Assembly: GCA_903789665.1 (NCBI GenBank)
Contig: CAIFEX010000012.1
Coordinates: forward strand, 18,450-82,449
DNA from: an uncultured Clostridium sp.
GTDB taxonomy: Bacteria; Bacillota; Clostridia; Clostridiales; Clostridiaceae
Direction of reading: 5' to 3'
Length of the DNA stretch: 64,000 nt
In this document: positions 55,775 through 64,000 of the stretch, piece after piece
Layout: each line of letters starts with the position of its first letter
Position numbering within the stretch: position 1 is the first letter of the stretch
The notes under the pieces: model-generated
Seen by the model: the letters and a program-made list of their open reading frames with translations, nothing else
Told to the model about the DNA's origin: nothing
Databases searched by the model: none
Program-made: the position numbers and the translations under genes

Positions 55775-56683
55775 TCAATATTCTTTTTTGATTTTACTTA
55801 TTTTATTTTTATTCTTACATTTTATATTTGAATTTGCTTCCTTCTTTATAATGAATTTGTTCATAAACATCTGCTGAAATATCTGATATACATTGCTTAT
55901 TATCCAGTAAAGCCCCATACCTGCGGGCACTTGGAATGAAATAAATCCGGTCATGATTGGCGACAATAAAAGCATATTTTTCTGTAGGGAATCCTGCATT
56001 TTATTTTCGGATGTACTTGGCATATCCTGTGAAGAATATCTGACAGATATGTATGTAGTTACTACAGCCAGGACAGGTATTATCATCAAAGTCATGTCAT
56101 GGGCACTCATGCTGTGAAAATTGAAACTTGGGATGTAGCCCAGATTTATTCCGAAAAAATTCATGTTGAGCAGTTGGCTTTTATTGAGTATGGAGTTTAC
56201 CGGATGCAGCTTATCCATGTTGTTGCTGTAATAATTTATTATACTCAGATCGTGCATATTTTTCACAGTTATCATATTGTGAGGTATAGTGCTGAATAAT
56301 TTATCAATTATGGAAGAATTCATTCCAAACATATACTTTAGAGGCTGTGATATAACGTAGTAGAGAGAAAATAGAATCGGTATCTGCAGCACCAGCGGCA
56401 GGCACCCACCCGCCGGGTTTATGTCGTTCTCCCTGTACAGCTCCATCATATGCTGATTTAACTTTTCACTGTCATTCTTGTATTTTTCCTGGAGCTTTTT
56501 CATTTTAGGCTGGATTTCACCCATTTTTGAAGTTGACCTGTACTGCTTTATATACAGCGGGAGCAGTAGTGTTCTTATAATGACTGTCAGCAGAATAATG
56601 GCAATCCCATAATTCTTAAATGATAGTATTTCATATATGAATCTCAAGAGGTGTCCTATGGGATATGCAACAAAATCAAACAT
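55775..56683 (-). CDS. YidC/Oxa1-family membrane insertase
   Basis: This membrane protein insertase (302 residues) has the family core: NYGIAIILLTVIIRTLLLPL with its conserved Arg, MKKLQEKYKND and NPAGGCLPLVLQIPI, plus a C-terminal PAGMGLYWIISNVYQIFQQ. There is no signal-type lipoprotein cysteine. Genomes of this group also carry yidC in the rpmH-rnpA locus, so this is probably a second, specialised copy. It is the last gene of a three-gene minus-strand operon. Confidence 0.9.
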   Translation of the reverse strand: MFDFVAYPIGHLLRFIYEILSFKNYGIAIILLTVIIRTLLLPLYIKQYRSTSKMGEIQPKMKKLQEKYKNDSEKLNQHMMELYRENDINPAGGCLPLVLQIPILFSLYYVISQPLKYMFGMNSSIIDKLFSTIPHNMITVKNMHDLSIINYYSNNMDKLHPVNSILNKSQLLNMNFFGINLGYIPSFNFHSMSAHDMTLMIIPVLAVVTTYISVRYSSQDMPSTSENKMQDSLQKNMLLLSPIMTGFISFQVPAGMGLYWIISNVYQIFQQMFMNKFIIKKEANSNIKCKNKNKISKIKKEY

Positions 56684-56709
56684 AGTGTTTTATCCTTTCT
56701 TATTAATAT

Positions 56710-57234
56710 TTAGGTATATATTTTTTCTATCTCCTTGATACAGTCTTTATTTCCTTTATTAAGTGTTTCTGTAAAAGCACAGTATTTGTCTACAGAAGAT
56801 ACTATCAATGATTCCCCGTACTTTGGCGGTTTCAGTGTCAGTGGCCACATATGCTTTGCTATTATATCCTTTTCTACATCATTTAAAACAAAGTACATGT
56901 TTGCGTTTTTCAGTGCCAGGATAGGGTGGACGAAGGCATGTAATCCATTTTCAGGTTTTGATGTATGCCAGTCGTACAAGAACATATCATGGAGCAGGCC
57001 TCCTCTGGCTGCAGAGCGATAATTCAAGTTTAAATATCTGCATATGACATAGCTTTTGTAGGAAACATTGATGCAGTGTTCAAGGCACGACAGGCTGCCG
57101 TGCTGTACAAAATTTTGCATGGATAGGACAACGGGGCTGGCGATTAGATCATTAATGCATTTTCTATATTCAATATCCAGATCAACTTTAGAGTATGTTT
57201 TTAAATGCAATTTTGATTTTATAGATCTTATCAT
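56710..57234 (-). CDS. HD-domain phosphohydrolase
   Basis: The 174-residue protein has HD metal ligands in EHCINVSYKSYVI, GGLLHDMFLYDW and AFVHPILAL, with a later AKHMWPL. It resembles small stand-alone HD hydrolases of unknown nucleotide substrate. The start ATG 57234 overlaps the preceding gene by 47 bases, an unusually long overlap, so a downstream start such as TTG 57210 is possible. Confidence 0.78.
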   Translation of the reverse strand: MIRSIKSKLHLKTYSKVDLDIEYRKCINDLIASPVVLSMQNFVQHGSLSCLEHCINVSYKSYVICRYLNLNYRSAARGGLLHDMFLYDWHTSKPENGLHAFVHPILALKNANMYFVLNDVEKDIIAKHMWPLTLKPPKYGESLIVSSVDKYCAFTETLNKGNKDCIKEIEKIYT

Positions 57235-57901
57235 TTACTGCACCTCTGATATTTTGGTTTGCCATTTCTAAAATTAAGATCATCATTCTGGGACATGCCT
57301 TTAAAAATCTTTCATATTTCATTATTTTATTGTAGTAAGTACCTTCTGAAAAATTTAAGCGGTTGACAATTATATTTCTGAGCTTTAATGCATCAATTGT
57401 AGACTTTACTGTGTCAAGCATAAAATAGATCATTAAAAACAGTACAATATAGCTTTTAGCTTTATAGGGCACATATAAGAATGCCGAGGATGCCAGCGGC
57501 TGAATTATTTGAACTACCAAAAATGCAAGTATTCCCCATAACAGCGAGTATTGAGGACATATATACCCTCTGATATTTGCATAGTTGTCACTGTAATCCC
57601 ACCATTTGCAGTTGAAAAGTTTTTCCAGAATAAAACCAGTTGCATATTCCAGCAATGTAACCATGACAACAGACAGTGAAATACCTATGAGGATGGGATG
57701 ATTTTCAGAATAAGTGCCTGTTAGTGATGATATCTGCAGCACCAGAACAGCTCCGGTGCCATATATCGGGCAAAAAGGGCCGCTTAAAAATCCTCTGTTG
57801 ACAAAGCTTTTTCTATTCATACTTGCAAAAATGGTTCCAATTGTCCATCCCAGAAAAGAATAAAAGGTAAAAAATAAAAATAAGGTAATGTAACTATTCA
57901 T
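57188..57901 (-). CDS. CmpB-like putative ABC-transporter membrane protein
   Basis: The 237-residue protein has five to six membrane segments. The N-terminal FYSFLGWTIGTIFASMNRK and FLSGPFCPIYGTGAVLVL motifs define the PF06541-type family annotated as putative ABC-transporter type IV membrane protein. Its function is unknown and no ATPase is next to it. It leads the operon with the HD protein and YidC paralogue. Confidence 0.8.
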   Translation of the reverse strand: MNSYITLFLFFTFYSFLGWTIGTIFASMNRKSFVNRGFLSGPFCPIYGTGAVLVLQISSLTGTYSENHPILIGISLSVVMVTLLEYATGFILEKLFNCKWWDYSDNYANIRGYICPQYSLLWGILAFLVVQIIQPLASSAFLYVPYKAKSYIVLFLMIYFMLDTVKSTIDALKLRNIIVNRLNFSEGTYYNKIMKYERFLKACPRMMILILEMANQNIRGAVNDKIYKIKIAFKNIL

Positions 57902-57929
57902 AATATTTCACCCCAAAGTACATTAATAA

Positions 57930-57979
57930 TTCGTACGTTCGAACGAAAATATTTTATCATATATAGATCGTGCAGTCAA
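57930..57979 (-). promoter_or_regulatory. Promoter with palindromic operator for the CmpB-HD-YidC operon
   Basis: On the minus strand TTGACT (57979-57974), 17 bases, TAAAAT (57956-57951) form a sigma-A promoter. Immediately downstream lies TTCGTACGTTCGAACGAA (57930-57947), with the perfect inner palindrome CGTTCGAACG. The regulator is not identified. Confidence 0.7.
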
Positions 57980-58058
57980 TTGAATTTTATTAATTATATA
58001 TGAATAAACTGCTAAATATTTGTATCTGATTTGTGATTTGAAATGAAAATAAAAATTA

Positions 58059-58102
58059 TTGACAAGTGTAATTATATTGCATACAATTAAATTGCATACA
58101 AT
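58059..58102 (+). promoter_or_regulatory. Promoter with two OhrR-like boxes
   Basis: TTGACA (58059-58064), 17 bases, TACAAT (58082-58087). Two copies of ATTGCATACAAT (58076-58087 and 58091-58102) overlap the -10 and start point. Between them TACAATTAAATTGCA is one base away from the Bacillus OhrR operator pattern TACAATT-A-AATTGTA. Confidence 0.8.
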
Positions 58103-58125
58103 ATAATATGGAGGTGAGATAAGAT

Positions 58126-58599
58126 ATGGATATTTACGACTACACCGTAAAGAACAATAAAGGCATTGATGTTTCCATGAAGGAATATGAGGGAAAAGTA
58201 CTGCTGATTGTCAATACGGCTACAAAATGTGGATTTACACCGCAGTATAAGGGACTTCAGGATTTGTATGAGAAATATCAATCTCAGGGGTTTGAGATAC
58301 TTGATTTTCCGTGCAATCAATTTGCCAATCAGGCACCGGGAAGTAATGAAGAAATTGCAAATTTCTGTAATATTAAATATGGAATTACTTTTGCTCAATT
58401 CTCAAAAATTGATGTGAATGGGAAAAATGAAAGCCCGCTTTACACTTATCTGAAATCCCAACAGGGCGGAACCTTCGGAAATAAGATCAAGTGGAATTTC
58501 ACAAAATTTCTTGTAGATCGAAAGGGCAATGTAGTTGAAAGATTTGCACCGGTAACAGCACCTGAAAAGGTAGCTGTAAAAATAGAGAAGTTACTTTAA
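58126..58599 (+). CDS. Glutathione-peroxidase-family thiol peroxidase
   Basis: This 157-residue BsaA/GPx-type peroxidase uses cysteine, not selenocysteine: Cys35 in NTATKCGFTPQ. The motif FPCNQFANQAPGS and the conserved KWNFTKFLVD with its Trp are present. It reduces hydroperoxides, probably with thioredoxin. It leads a cluster with a flavodoxin and OhrR and has OhrR-like boxes over its promoter. Confidence 0.93.
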   Translation: MDIYDYTVKNNKGIDVSMKEYEGKVLLIVNTATKCGFTPQYKGLQDLYEKYQSQGFEILDFPCNQFANQAPGSNEEIANFCNIKYGITFAQFSKIDVNGKNESPLYTYLKSQQGGTFGNKIKWNFTKFLVDRKGNVVERFAPVTAPEKVAVKIEKLL

Positions 58600-58713
58600 A
58601 AATTAGGAGATAAATCTTATTATGAGAATGTGACAAAAGCAAGTAAATGAGTTATAAAATTATTATCTAGAAAACTATCGATGCCATAGTTGGCAAATAA
58701 GGAGGAAAATGTG

Positions 58714-59130
58714 ATGAAAATAGCGGTAAGGTATTATACGAGGACAGGCAATACCAAAAAACTTGCGGATGAGATAGCAGAAACAGTAGGTGCGGAGGCA
58801 AAAACAGTAAATGAAAAATTGACGGATGATGTGGACGTACTGTTTCTTGGGAGCTCTGTATATGCTGCAGGTGTGGACGCTCAGGTTAAAAAATTTATTG
58901 AAGATATAGATGTTACTGTTGGTAAGATTGTGAACTTTAGTACTGCGGCAATCCTTAAGTCCACCTATTCGCAGGTAAAAAAACTTGCAGATAAAAGGGG
59001 AATAAACGTAAGCAGCAGGGAGTACCACTGCAGAGGTTCATTTGGACCTATTCATAGGGGAAAGCCGGATGCTGCCGATTTGAAAAGAGTAAGTCAGTTT
59101 GCAAAATCGTTTTTAGAGGGAAAACGGTAA
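58714..59130 (+). CDS. Flavodoxin-like protein
   Basis: This FMN-binding flavodoxin-fold protein of about 138 residues has the phosphate loop YYTRTGNTKKLADEI near the N-terminus and FLGSSVYAAGVD at about 50. It may supply electrons to the peroxide defence. The start is ATG 58714 after AAGGAGG. It lies between the peroxidase and the OhrR gene. Confidence 0.85.
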   Translation: MKIAVRYYTRTGNTKKLADEIAETVGAEAKTVNEKLTDDVDVLFLGSSVYAAGVDAQVKKFIEDIDVTVGKIVNFSTAAILKSTYSQVKKLADKRGINVSSREYHCRGSFGPIHRGKPDAADLKRVSQFAKSFLEGKR

Positions 59131-59135
59131 ATTTA

Positions 59136-59147
59136 ATTGTGTACAAT
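59136..59147 (+). promoter_or_regulatory. Third OhrR-like half-palindrome
   Basis: ATTGTGTACAAT, arms ATTGT/ACAAT around GT, lies upstream of the ohrR-like gene. It matches the two boxes in front of the peroxidase gene. Confidence 0.55.
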
Positions 59148-59179
59148 ACTGCAAGCTTTGCAAAAGGAGTATATACGTT

Positions 59180-59629
59180 GTGAAGAATATATATGATGTT
59201 TTAAAACTGGAAAATCAATTATGTTTTCCAATTTACGCATGTGCAAGGGAGATAGCTAAAAAATATAAACCATTTCTTAATAGAATAGACCTGACATACA
59301 CACAGTATATTGCCATGATGGTAATATGGGAAAAAGAAAAGTTAAATGTTAAGGAACTTGGAAAATATCTTTACCTTGACTCCGGTACTCTGACGCCGGT
59401 CTTGAAGAAACTTGAGTCCAAGGGATACATTAAACGCACCCGTTCGAAATATGATGAAAGAAATCTTATTGTTACACTGACCGATAGGGGAGACAAACTT
59501 AGGGAGCAGGCAGTTGAAATTCCCATGCAGGTTGGGAAATGTGTGAAACTTAAACTAGAAGAGGCACAGGAACTGTATAAGCTGCTTTATAAAATGCTGA
59601 ACAATATGAATGAAACTGCTCTGACGTAA
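59180..59629 (+). CDS. OhrR-like MarR-family peroxide regulator
   Basis: This 149-residue MarR-type repressor has the redox cysteine Cys15 in ENQLCFPIYA, as in OhrR. The winged helix is KELGKYLYLDSGTLTPVLKKLESKG (in part) with the wing DERNLIVTLTDRG. OhrR releases DNA when this cysteine is oxidised by organic peroxides. Start GTG 59180 after AAAGGAG. The boxes near 58.08 kb and 59.14 kb suggest it controls this cluster and itself. Confidence 0.88.
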   Translation: MKNIYDVLKLENQLCFPIYACAREIAKKYKPFLNRIDLTYTQYIAMMVIWEKEKLNVKELGKYLYLDSGTLTPVLKKLESKGYIKRTRSKYDERNLIVTLTDRGDKLREQAVEIPMQVGKCVKLKLEEAQELYKLLYKMLNNMNETALT

Positions 59630-59673
59630 TGACAATGCAAGTCCATCAAAAGGGGAAAATACTTGTCTTAAAT

Positions 59674-60246
59674 TCACTCATAAAATTTTACACCATTGTT
59701 TGATATTTCAAGTATCAATCTGGCTATTTCACTGATAGGCTTCTTCATACCCTCTTTCAGCCATTTTTGGATAGTGCAGATACTGCCGCTTGCTAAAAAA
59801 TGAAATATATATTCTGAATCTTCTTTTTTGAGAAGATTATTTTCTTTTATTGGTATGAAATGCTGCCTTCCTATAATTTTTATGATTTCCTGTTGAAAAC
59901 TCGTGTCACCGTTTGAATTAAGCAGAAGATCAAAGAGTTCTGAATTTTCCTTTACATATTCTAGAATCTTTTCAATTCCCACAGTGGAAACATTATTTTT
60001 GTTTTTAAAATCATAACTGCTTATATATTGATTAATTTCGTCGATAGTTTCATTTTCTATTTGCTTTAGCAAATCATATTGGTTTTTATAATGGGCATAA
60101 AATGTGGCACGATTGATGTCGGCATCTTCACAGATTTCTTTTATGGAAATTTTGGATATATTTTTTTGCTTTAATAATTTGATAAAGCTCTGTCTTATGA
60201 CCATTTTTGTGTATTTAACCCGTCTGTCAGTTTTCTCTTTTTTCAT
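59674..60246 (-). CDS. TetR-family regulator divergent from ABC transporter
   Basis: The N-terminal TetR domain has RQSFIKLLKQKNISKISIKEI and NRATFYAHYKNQYDLLKQIE. The C-terminal part resembles the TetR_C_7/8 kind. ATG 60246 is chosen because GGGAG lies 8 bases upstream; the ATG at 60261 lacks a site. It is divergent from the ABC transporter genes and probably regulates them. Confidence 0.87.
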   Translation of the reverse strand: MKKEKTDRRVKYTKMVIRQSFIKLLKQKNISKISIKEICEDADINRATFYAHYKNQYDLLKQIENETIDEINQYISSYDFKNKNNVSTVGIEKILEYVKENSELFDLLLNSNGDTSFQQEIIKIIGRQHFIPIKENNLLKKEDSEYIFHFLASGSICTIQKWLKEGMKKPISEIARLILEISNNGVKFYE

Positions 60247-60265
60247 GATAATTTCTCCCATATAA

Positions 60266-60348
60266 AGTGATTCTTAGGTCCTGCGCAGCAGTGCTTATCT
60301 CCCACTTCGAGAAGCAGGGAGTATTAGCAATGGTAGCGTTCGGATAAA
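60266..60348. other. Structured non-coding block, possible IS200/IS605-type right end
   Basis: An abruptly GC-richer, hairpin-rich block sits in AT-rich intergenic DNA. It contains the palindrome CTGCGCAG, the arms CTCCC/GGGAG enclosing CTTC/GAAG, and the conserved-looking string GTATTAGCAATGGTAGCG. It has no open frame. It reminds me of the right end of IS200/IS605-type elements, but I cannot confirm this. Confidence 0.35.
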
Positions 60349-60502
60349 AAAATTTTGTGACTTATTAAACGATTTATGAGAATTTGTTTTCTAACTGTCA
60401 TTTTTTAATAATATGATTGTTGTATTTATATCATGATGTTAGTATACTATATTAAAGAAAAATAATCAACATATTGTTTAACAAAAGTTGGGAGGATATT
60501 GA

Positions 60503-61204
60503 ATGTCATTTATAGACTTTGAAAATGTTAAAAAAGAATACACTGCTGGAGATGTTACAATTGCTGCAGTAAAAGATTGTTCTTTTTCAATTGAAAAAGG
60601 CCAGCTGGTTGTAATACTTGGCCCGTCCGGTGCAGGAAAAACAACTGTATTGAATATGCTGGGTGGAATGGACAGCCCCAGTGGTGGCAGAATAGTAGTT
60701 GACGGCAATGAAGTTCATAACTATACCAAAAAAGAACTTGTGAACTACAGACGCAGCGATATTGGGTTTGTATTTCAGTTTTATAATCTTATGGAAAACC
60801 TAACTGTGCTTGAAAATGTGGAGCTCGCCTGTCAGATATGTCCGGATCATGTTGAACCCAAAACTGTATTGAAACGGGTAGGTTTATCCGAAAGAGTCGA
60901 CAATTTTCCTGCACAGTTGTCTGGGGGCGAGCAGCAGCGTGTTGCCATAGCTAGGGCCATAGCAAAAAATCCAAAATTGCTCTTGTGTGATGAACCCACC
61001 GGAGCACTTGACAGTGTGACAGGTCAGCGGGTTATTGAACTTTTACAAAATACATGCGGACAAATGGGCACCACAACTGTCATAATAACACACAATGCCG
61101 CCATAGCAGGAATTGCAGATAAGATAATCAGAATCAAAAATGGAACTGTGGAAGATGTTTCCACAAACAAGAATCCTAAAAAAGCCAAAGAAATTGTGTG
61201 GTGA
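60503..61204 (+). CDS. MacB/LolD-type ABC transporter ATP-binding protein
   Basis: This 233-residue ABC ATPase has Walker [10 protein letters not shown] at about 40, the Q-loop FQFYNL, the signature [16 protein letters not shown], Walker [13 protein letters not shown] and the H-loop ITHNA. It belongs to the group pairing with FtsX-like permeases for export of peptides or antibiotics. Its last bases overlap the permease start. The AGTTGGGAGG site precedes ATG 60503. Confidence 0.95.
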   Translation: MSFIDFENVKKEYTAGDVTIAAVKDCSFSIEKGQLVVILGPSGAGKTTVLNMLGGMDSPSGGRIVVDGNEVHNYTKKELVNYRRSDIGFVFQFYNLMENLTVLENVELACQICPDHVEPKTVLKRVGLSERVDNFPAQLSGGEQQRVAIARAIAKNPKLLLCDEPTGALDSVTGQRVIELLQNTCGQMGTTTVIITHNAAIAGIADKIIRIKNGTVEDVSTNKNPKKAKEIVW

Positions 61205-63568
61205 TAAAATTGCTGTTTAAAAATATTCTTATTAAGATAAAAAAGTCTTTTGGAAGATATATATCGCTGTTTATAATCGTCATGGTTGGTTTTGGATTCT
61301 TTATAGGATTGAATGAAGCCTCGTCGGATATTATTAATTCTGTTGATAAGTATTACAAAGCCCATAAGCTGATGGATTTTAAAGTAGTCAGCACGATAGG
61401 ATTGACGGATAAGGATGTAAAGGCGATTGAATCGTTAAAAGGTATACAAGATTGTTGTACCAAGTCATTCTCTGGATGTTCTTGAGGAAAATAAGGCAAT
61501 AAGAGTGCATGAAATCGAAAATTCGGTGAACACTGTAAAACTGGTTAGGGGACGAATGCCAAAAACGGACAGGGAATGTATTGCAGATAGCAGGAAATAT
61601 AAAGTCGGTGATAAAATCACAATTGACAGTGACACAGGTAAAAAATTAAAGAATACAGCATTTACCGTTGTGGGTACTGTAAAATCACCGTTATATGTGG
61701 ATACTGATTATGGCAATACTACAATCGGAAGTGGAAAACTTACATCATTTATATTTGTCAATAAAGGTAATTTCAATATGGATGTCTATACTGAAATTTA
61801 CATTACTGCGTCCGGTACTGGAAATGTAAGGTCATATTCGCAAAAATATGATGTTATATCGAAACGGGTTAATGATGAGCTGATAAAATTAAAACCTAAA
61901 ATGGAAAATGCAAAATGGTACATTTATAACAGAAATGATGCTGTAACAGGGTACAAGAACCTAAAAGGTGCTGAAGATACCATTACCTCAGTGGCAGCTG
62001 TTTTCCCCTTGTTCGTCATATTGATTGTCATGCTTATGACATCTAATACGATGGCCAGGATGATCATGGAAGAGCGAAAAGAAGTTGGGACACTGGCTTC
62101 ACTTGGATTTAAAAATGCACATATTATTTTAACATATCTGTTTTATGTGCTGTCTTCCACTGTCCTTGGCACTATAACGGGATTTTTTATATTTGGAAAC
62201 ATTATTCCAAATATCATATATTCCACTTTTGGTAAGTTTATTCTGCCGCCGCTTACCATTCAGTATGACATTACAAGTTTATTGATATCATTAGTAGTTG
62301 TTGCAGCTCTTATGACAGGTGTAACGGTCTTCTTCTGCAGCAGGGCGTTAAAACAGCAGCTTGCCGTTTTAATGCGTCCCGTTCCGCCGAAGAACGGACA
62401 GAGAATCCTGCTTGAAAAAATAGGATTCATATGGAAACATCTTTCCTTTAACAGCAAAACTACGATGCGTAATATATTTCGATATAAGCCGAGGGTTCTT
62501 ATGATCATTGTCGGGGTAGCCGGTTGTACAGCTCTGTTGGTAACTGGATTTGGAATAAAGGACAGCATAAACGGTATAGCAGAAAAGCAGTACGGTGAGA
62601 TTTTTAAATACAATACCTTGATTACGCTGAAAAATGATACTGCAGATATTGGCGGGGATCTAAAAGGACTGCTGGCGAGAGAAAAGGTTGGAAACCCTCT
62701 TTTGCTCAGACAGGAAACCCTTAAAGCCGGATCGGACAGCCAGTCACTGGATACCTATTTGGTGGTACCGGAAAATGAAAATCTGTTTGGGAAATATTAT
62801 AATCTGACAAGCCAATTGACAGAAAATAGTATTAAGATGAATGATGGTGGTGTTGTAATTACCCAGAAGCTTGCTGAAGTTTTAAAGATAGGCAGGGGTG
62901 GTACAATTAAAGTAAGGGATGCGGACAACAACCTGTATTCGCTGAAAGTATCCGACGTTGCCGAAAATTATATGCAGAATTATATTTATGTGAGCAAAAA
63001 TTTATACGGCAAAACATTCGGAAAAGATGTTTCCTATAATGTGATTGCAGCCAACTGCGGACAGAATAAAGATATGCTGGCCAAAAATCTGCTGAAGGAC
63101 GGTTCCGTTATAAATGTGACTTTCAGAGATGACGTCCTGCAGCAGGCCGGGAGTGGGAATAAAAGCCTGAATAATATTGTTGTCCTGTTGGTTGTTGTTG
63201 CATCAATGCTGGTGATAATTGTACTCTATAATTTAACGTCAATCAATATGAGTGAAAGAAAACGTGAAATCGCTACATTGAAAGTTCTTGGATTTAATGA
63301 TAGAGAGACGAATCAATATATTTACCGTGAGACATTTTTGCTTACGCTAATTAGTATAGGTGTTGGTTTACTGGTTGGAATTCCATTTCATCGATTTGTA
63401 ATAGGTGCAATAGAAAGCGACACAGATGTATATTTCAAAAATATACACGCTGCCAGTTTTATATGGTCATCTCTCATTATTATGCTTGTTTCTGGCATTA
63501 TGCAGATAGTTACGTATTTCAAGATCAAGAAAATTAATATGATTGAGTCTCTGAAGTCTGTTGAATAA
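61198..63568 (+). pseudogene. FtsX-like ABC permease, frameshifted
   Basis: The first 85 residues (KLLFKNILIKIKKSFGRY..., one membrane segment) are in one frame; the rest (about 700 residues with two FtsX/MacB-like membrane domains) is in another. The two frames join at 61450-61454. Removing one T of GATTGTTGTACC restores a smooth reading QDVVPSHSLDVLEENKAIR. Without that correction the first frame stops at 61485, and the second has only a GTG at 61505. The protein would otherwise be about 789 residues. It may be a real null allele, a phase-variable site or a sequencing error. Confidence 0.8.
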
Positions 63569-63651
63569 TATGTTCCCTCTGCAGTGAAACTACAGTTTCC
63601 ATGTGGAACGAGTCGTTCGTTTTGATAGATTGACACCATTAATCAGTGCGA

Positions 63652-63758
63652 GGAAACAAATCTATTGAGTTTGTCTGTTTTCGGAAACAAATCAATAGCA
63701 TGATTATAGTTCCTATCGTTTATGGAAACAAGTCAATGAATGCGTTCCGGCGGAAACA
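63652..63758 (+). repeat. Irregular short repeats GGAAACA
   Basis: GGAAACAAATCTAT, GGAAACAAATCAAT, GGAAACAAGTCAAT and GGAAACAGTC start at 63652, 63683, 63724 and 63752. Spacing is irregular (31, 41 and 28 bases), immediately upstream of the recombinase remnant. Confidence 0.5.
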
Positions 63759-63882
63759 GTCCACCGCCCTGACCGAATATGACGGGCCGCTTGTCCGGCG
63801 ACTGATTAAAAAGATCACAGTCTACGAGGACAAATTCACAGTGGAATTCAAGTCCGGCGTAACGGTGGATGTGGATGAATAA
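63745..63882 (+). pseudogene. C-terminal remnant of a large serine recombinase
   Basis: The last 40 residues (LTEYDGPLVRRLIKKITVYEDK, FTVEFKSGVTVDV; split here) match the conserved tail of large serine recombinases of clostridial mobile elements. Nothing upstream encodes the catalytic Ser domain, so only the end survives. The DNA is visibly GC-richer than its surroundings, a sign of transfer. An open frame continues 18 codons upstream without recognisable similarity. Confidence 0.6.
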
Positions 63883-63948
63883 TCATGAAAATGATAAAAG
63901 ACACTCTACGAGATTTTTGGCGTGGAGTGGAGGCCTTTGTTATGAGAG

Positions 63949-63992
63949 GGCGTACCTGGATTTGTATAAATCAAATCCAGGTACGCCATTTT
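63949..63992 (+). terminator. Long perfect hairpin terminator
   Basis: GGCGTACCTGGATTTG (63949-63964) pairs perfectly with CAAATCCAGGTACGCC (63972-63987), followed by ATTTTTAT. It ends the recombinase-remnant region. Confidence 0.85.
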
Positions 63993-64000
63993 TATGTATG

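Noticed and set aside
58126..58599. Selenocysteine in the glutathione peroxidase
   Set aside because: The active-site codon is TGT (Cys35) and there is no in-frame TGA.
63652..63760. CRISPR array from repeated GGAAACA words
   Set aside because: The repeats are only 7-14 bases, the spacing is irregular, and no cas genes are near.
63885..64000. Small open frame running off the window after the recombinase remnant
   Set aside because: It crosses a perfect terminator hairpin and shows no family motif, so coding is unlikely.

Overview
The window is low-GC, densely coded DNA of a Gram-positive, spore-forming anaerobe. Gene order (dgkA-era-recO, dgt-dnaG-rpoD, trmK-nif3-zinc ribbon-rnpB, purECFMNHD), the CWB2 cell-wall protein, CotS-like spore-coat protein, glycine-reductase-type selenoprotein and DgkA-PAP2 fusion all point to Clostridium sensu stricto. 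A solvent- or acid-forming species of the C. kluyveri / C. ljungdahlii type is a guess that cannot be proved here.

Layout. 1-6.6 kb: lipid kinase/phosphatase fusion, Era, RecO, a UBA-like protein, a CcpN-type regulator and a pyruvate phosphate dikinase whose phosphocarrier histidine is replaced by arginine. 6.6-17.1 kb: CotS-like kinase (minus strand), dGTPase, primase, sigma-A, TrmK, Nif3, a zinc-ribbon protein, the RNase P RNA, a CWB2 protein and a small cysteine-rich protein. 17.2-18 kb: lgt. 18.2-23.4 kb: an accessory cluster with a PocR/AraC regulator, a divergent GrdE-like reductase precursor, a GrdB-like selenoprotein interrupted by an in-frame TAA as well as the selenocysteine TGA, and an EF_0837-type amidohydrolase. 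23.4-31.2 kb: HtrA, a TetR/glycosyltransferase/MATE drug-handling module, a phosphoesterase and an orphan DNA methyltransferase. 31.2-42.1 kb: purine block, with a guanine-riboswitch-controlled NCS2 permease, small genes, then a guanine-riboswitch-controlled pur operon. 42.1-49.9 kb: NAGPA-domain protein, a secreted protein, two tandem amino-acid permeases, an MBL hydrolase and a MetH-activation-like protein. 50-55.7 kb: a TetR regulator and two tandem YhgE/Pip membrane proteins sharing operator copies, then a second TetR. 55.8-57.9 kb: YidC paralogue, HD protein and CmpB-like membrane protein under one promoter/operator. 58-59.6 kb: peroxide-stress cluster (glutathione peroxidase, flavodoxin, OhrR) with OhrR-like boxes. 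59.7-64 kb: TetR, a MacB/FtsX-type ABC transporter whose permease is frameshifted, and a remnant of a large serine recombinase.

The most interesting region is 18.2-23.4 kb. It looks like a self-contained catabolic locus for an unknown amine or amide substrate. A sensor regulator, an amidohydrolase and a glycine/betaine-reductase-like component B would work together and would borrow GrdA/GrdC/GrdD from elsewhere in the genome. Other strong signals are the PPDK missing its catalytic histidine, the purE riboswitch with a visible antiterminator and an unusual J3/1 residue, the paired TetR operators around the Pip genes, and a structured non-coding block at 60.27-60.35 kb that may be an insertion-sequence end. 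No tRNA, CRISPR array or complete insertion sequence was seen.
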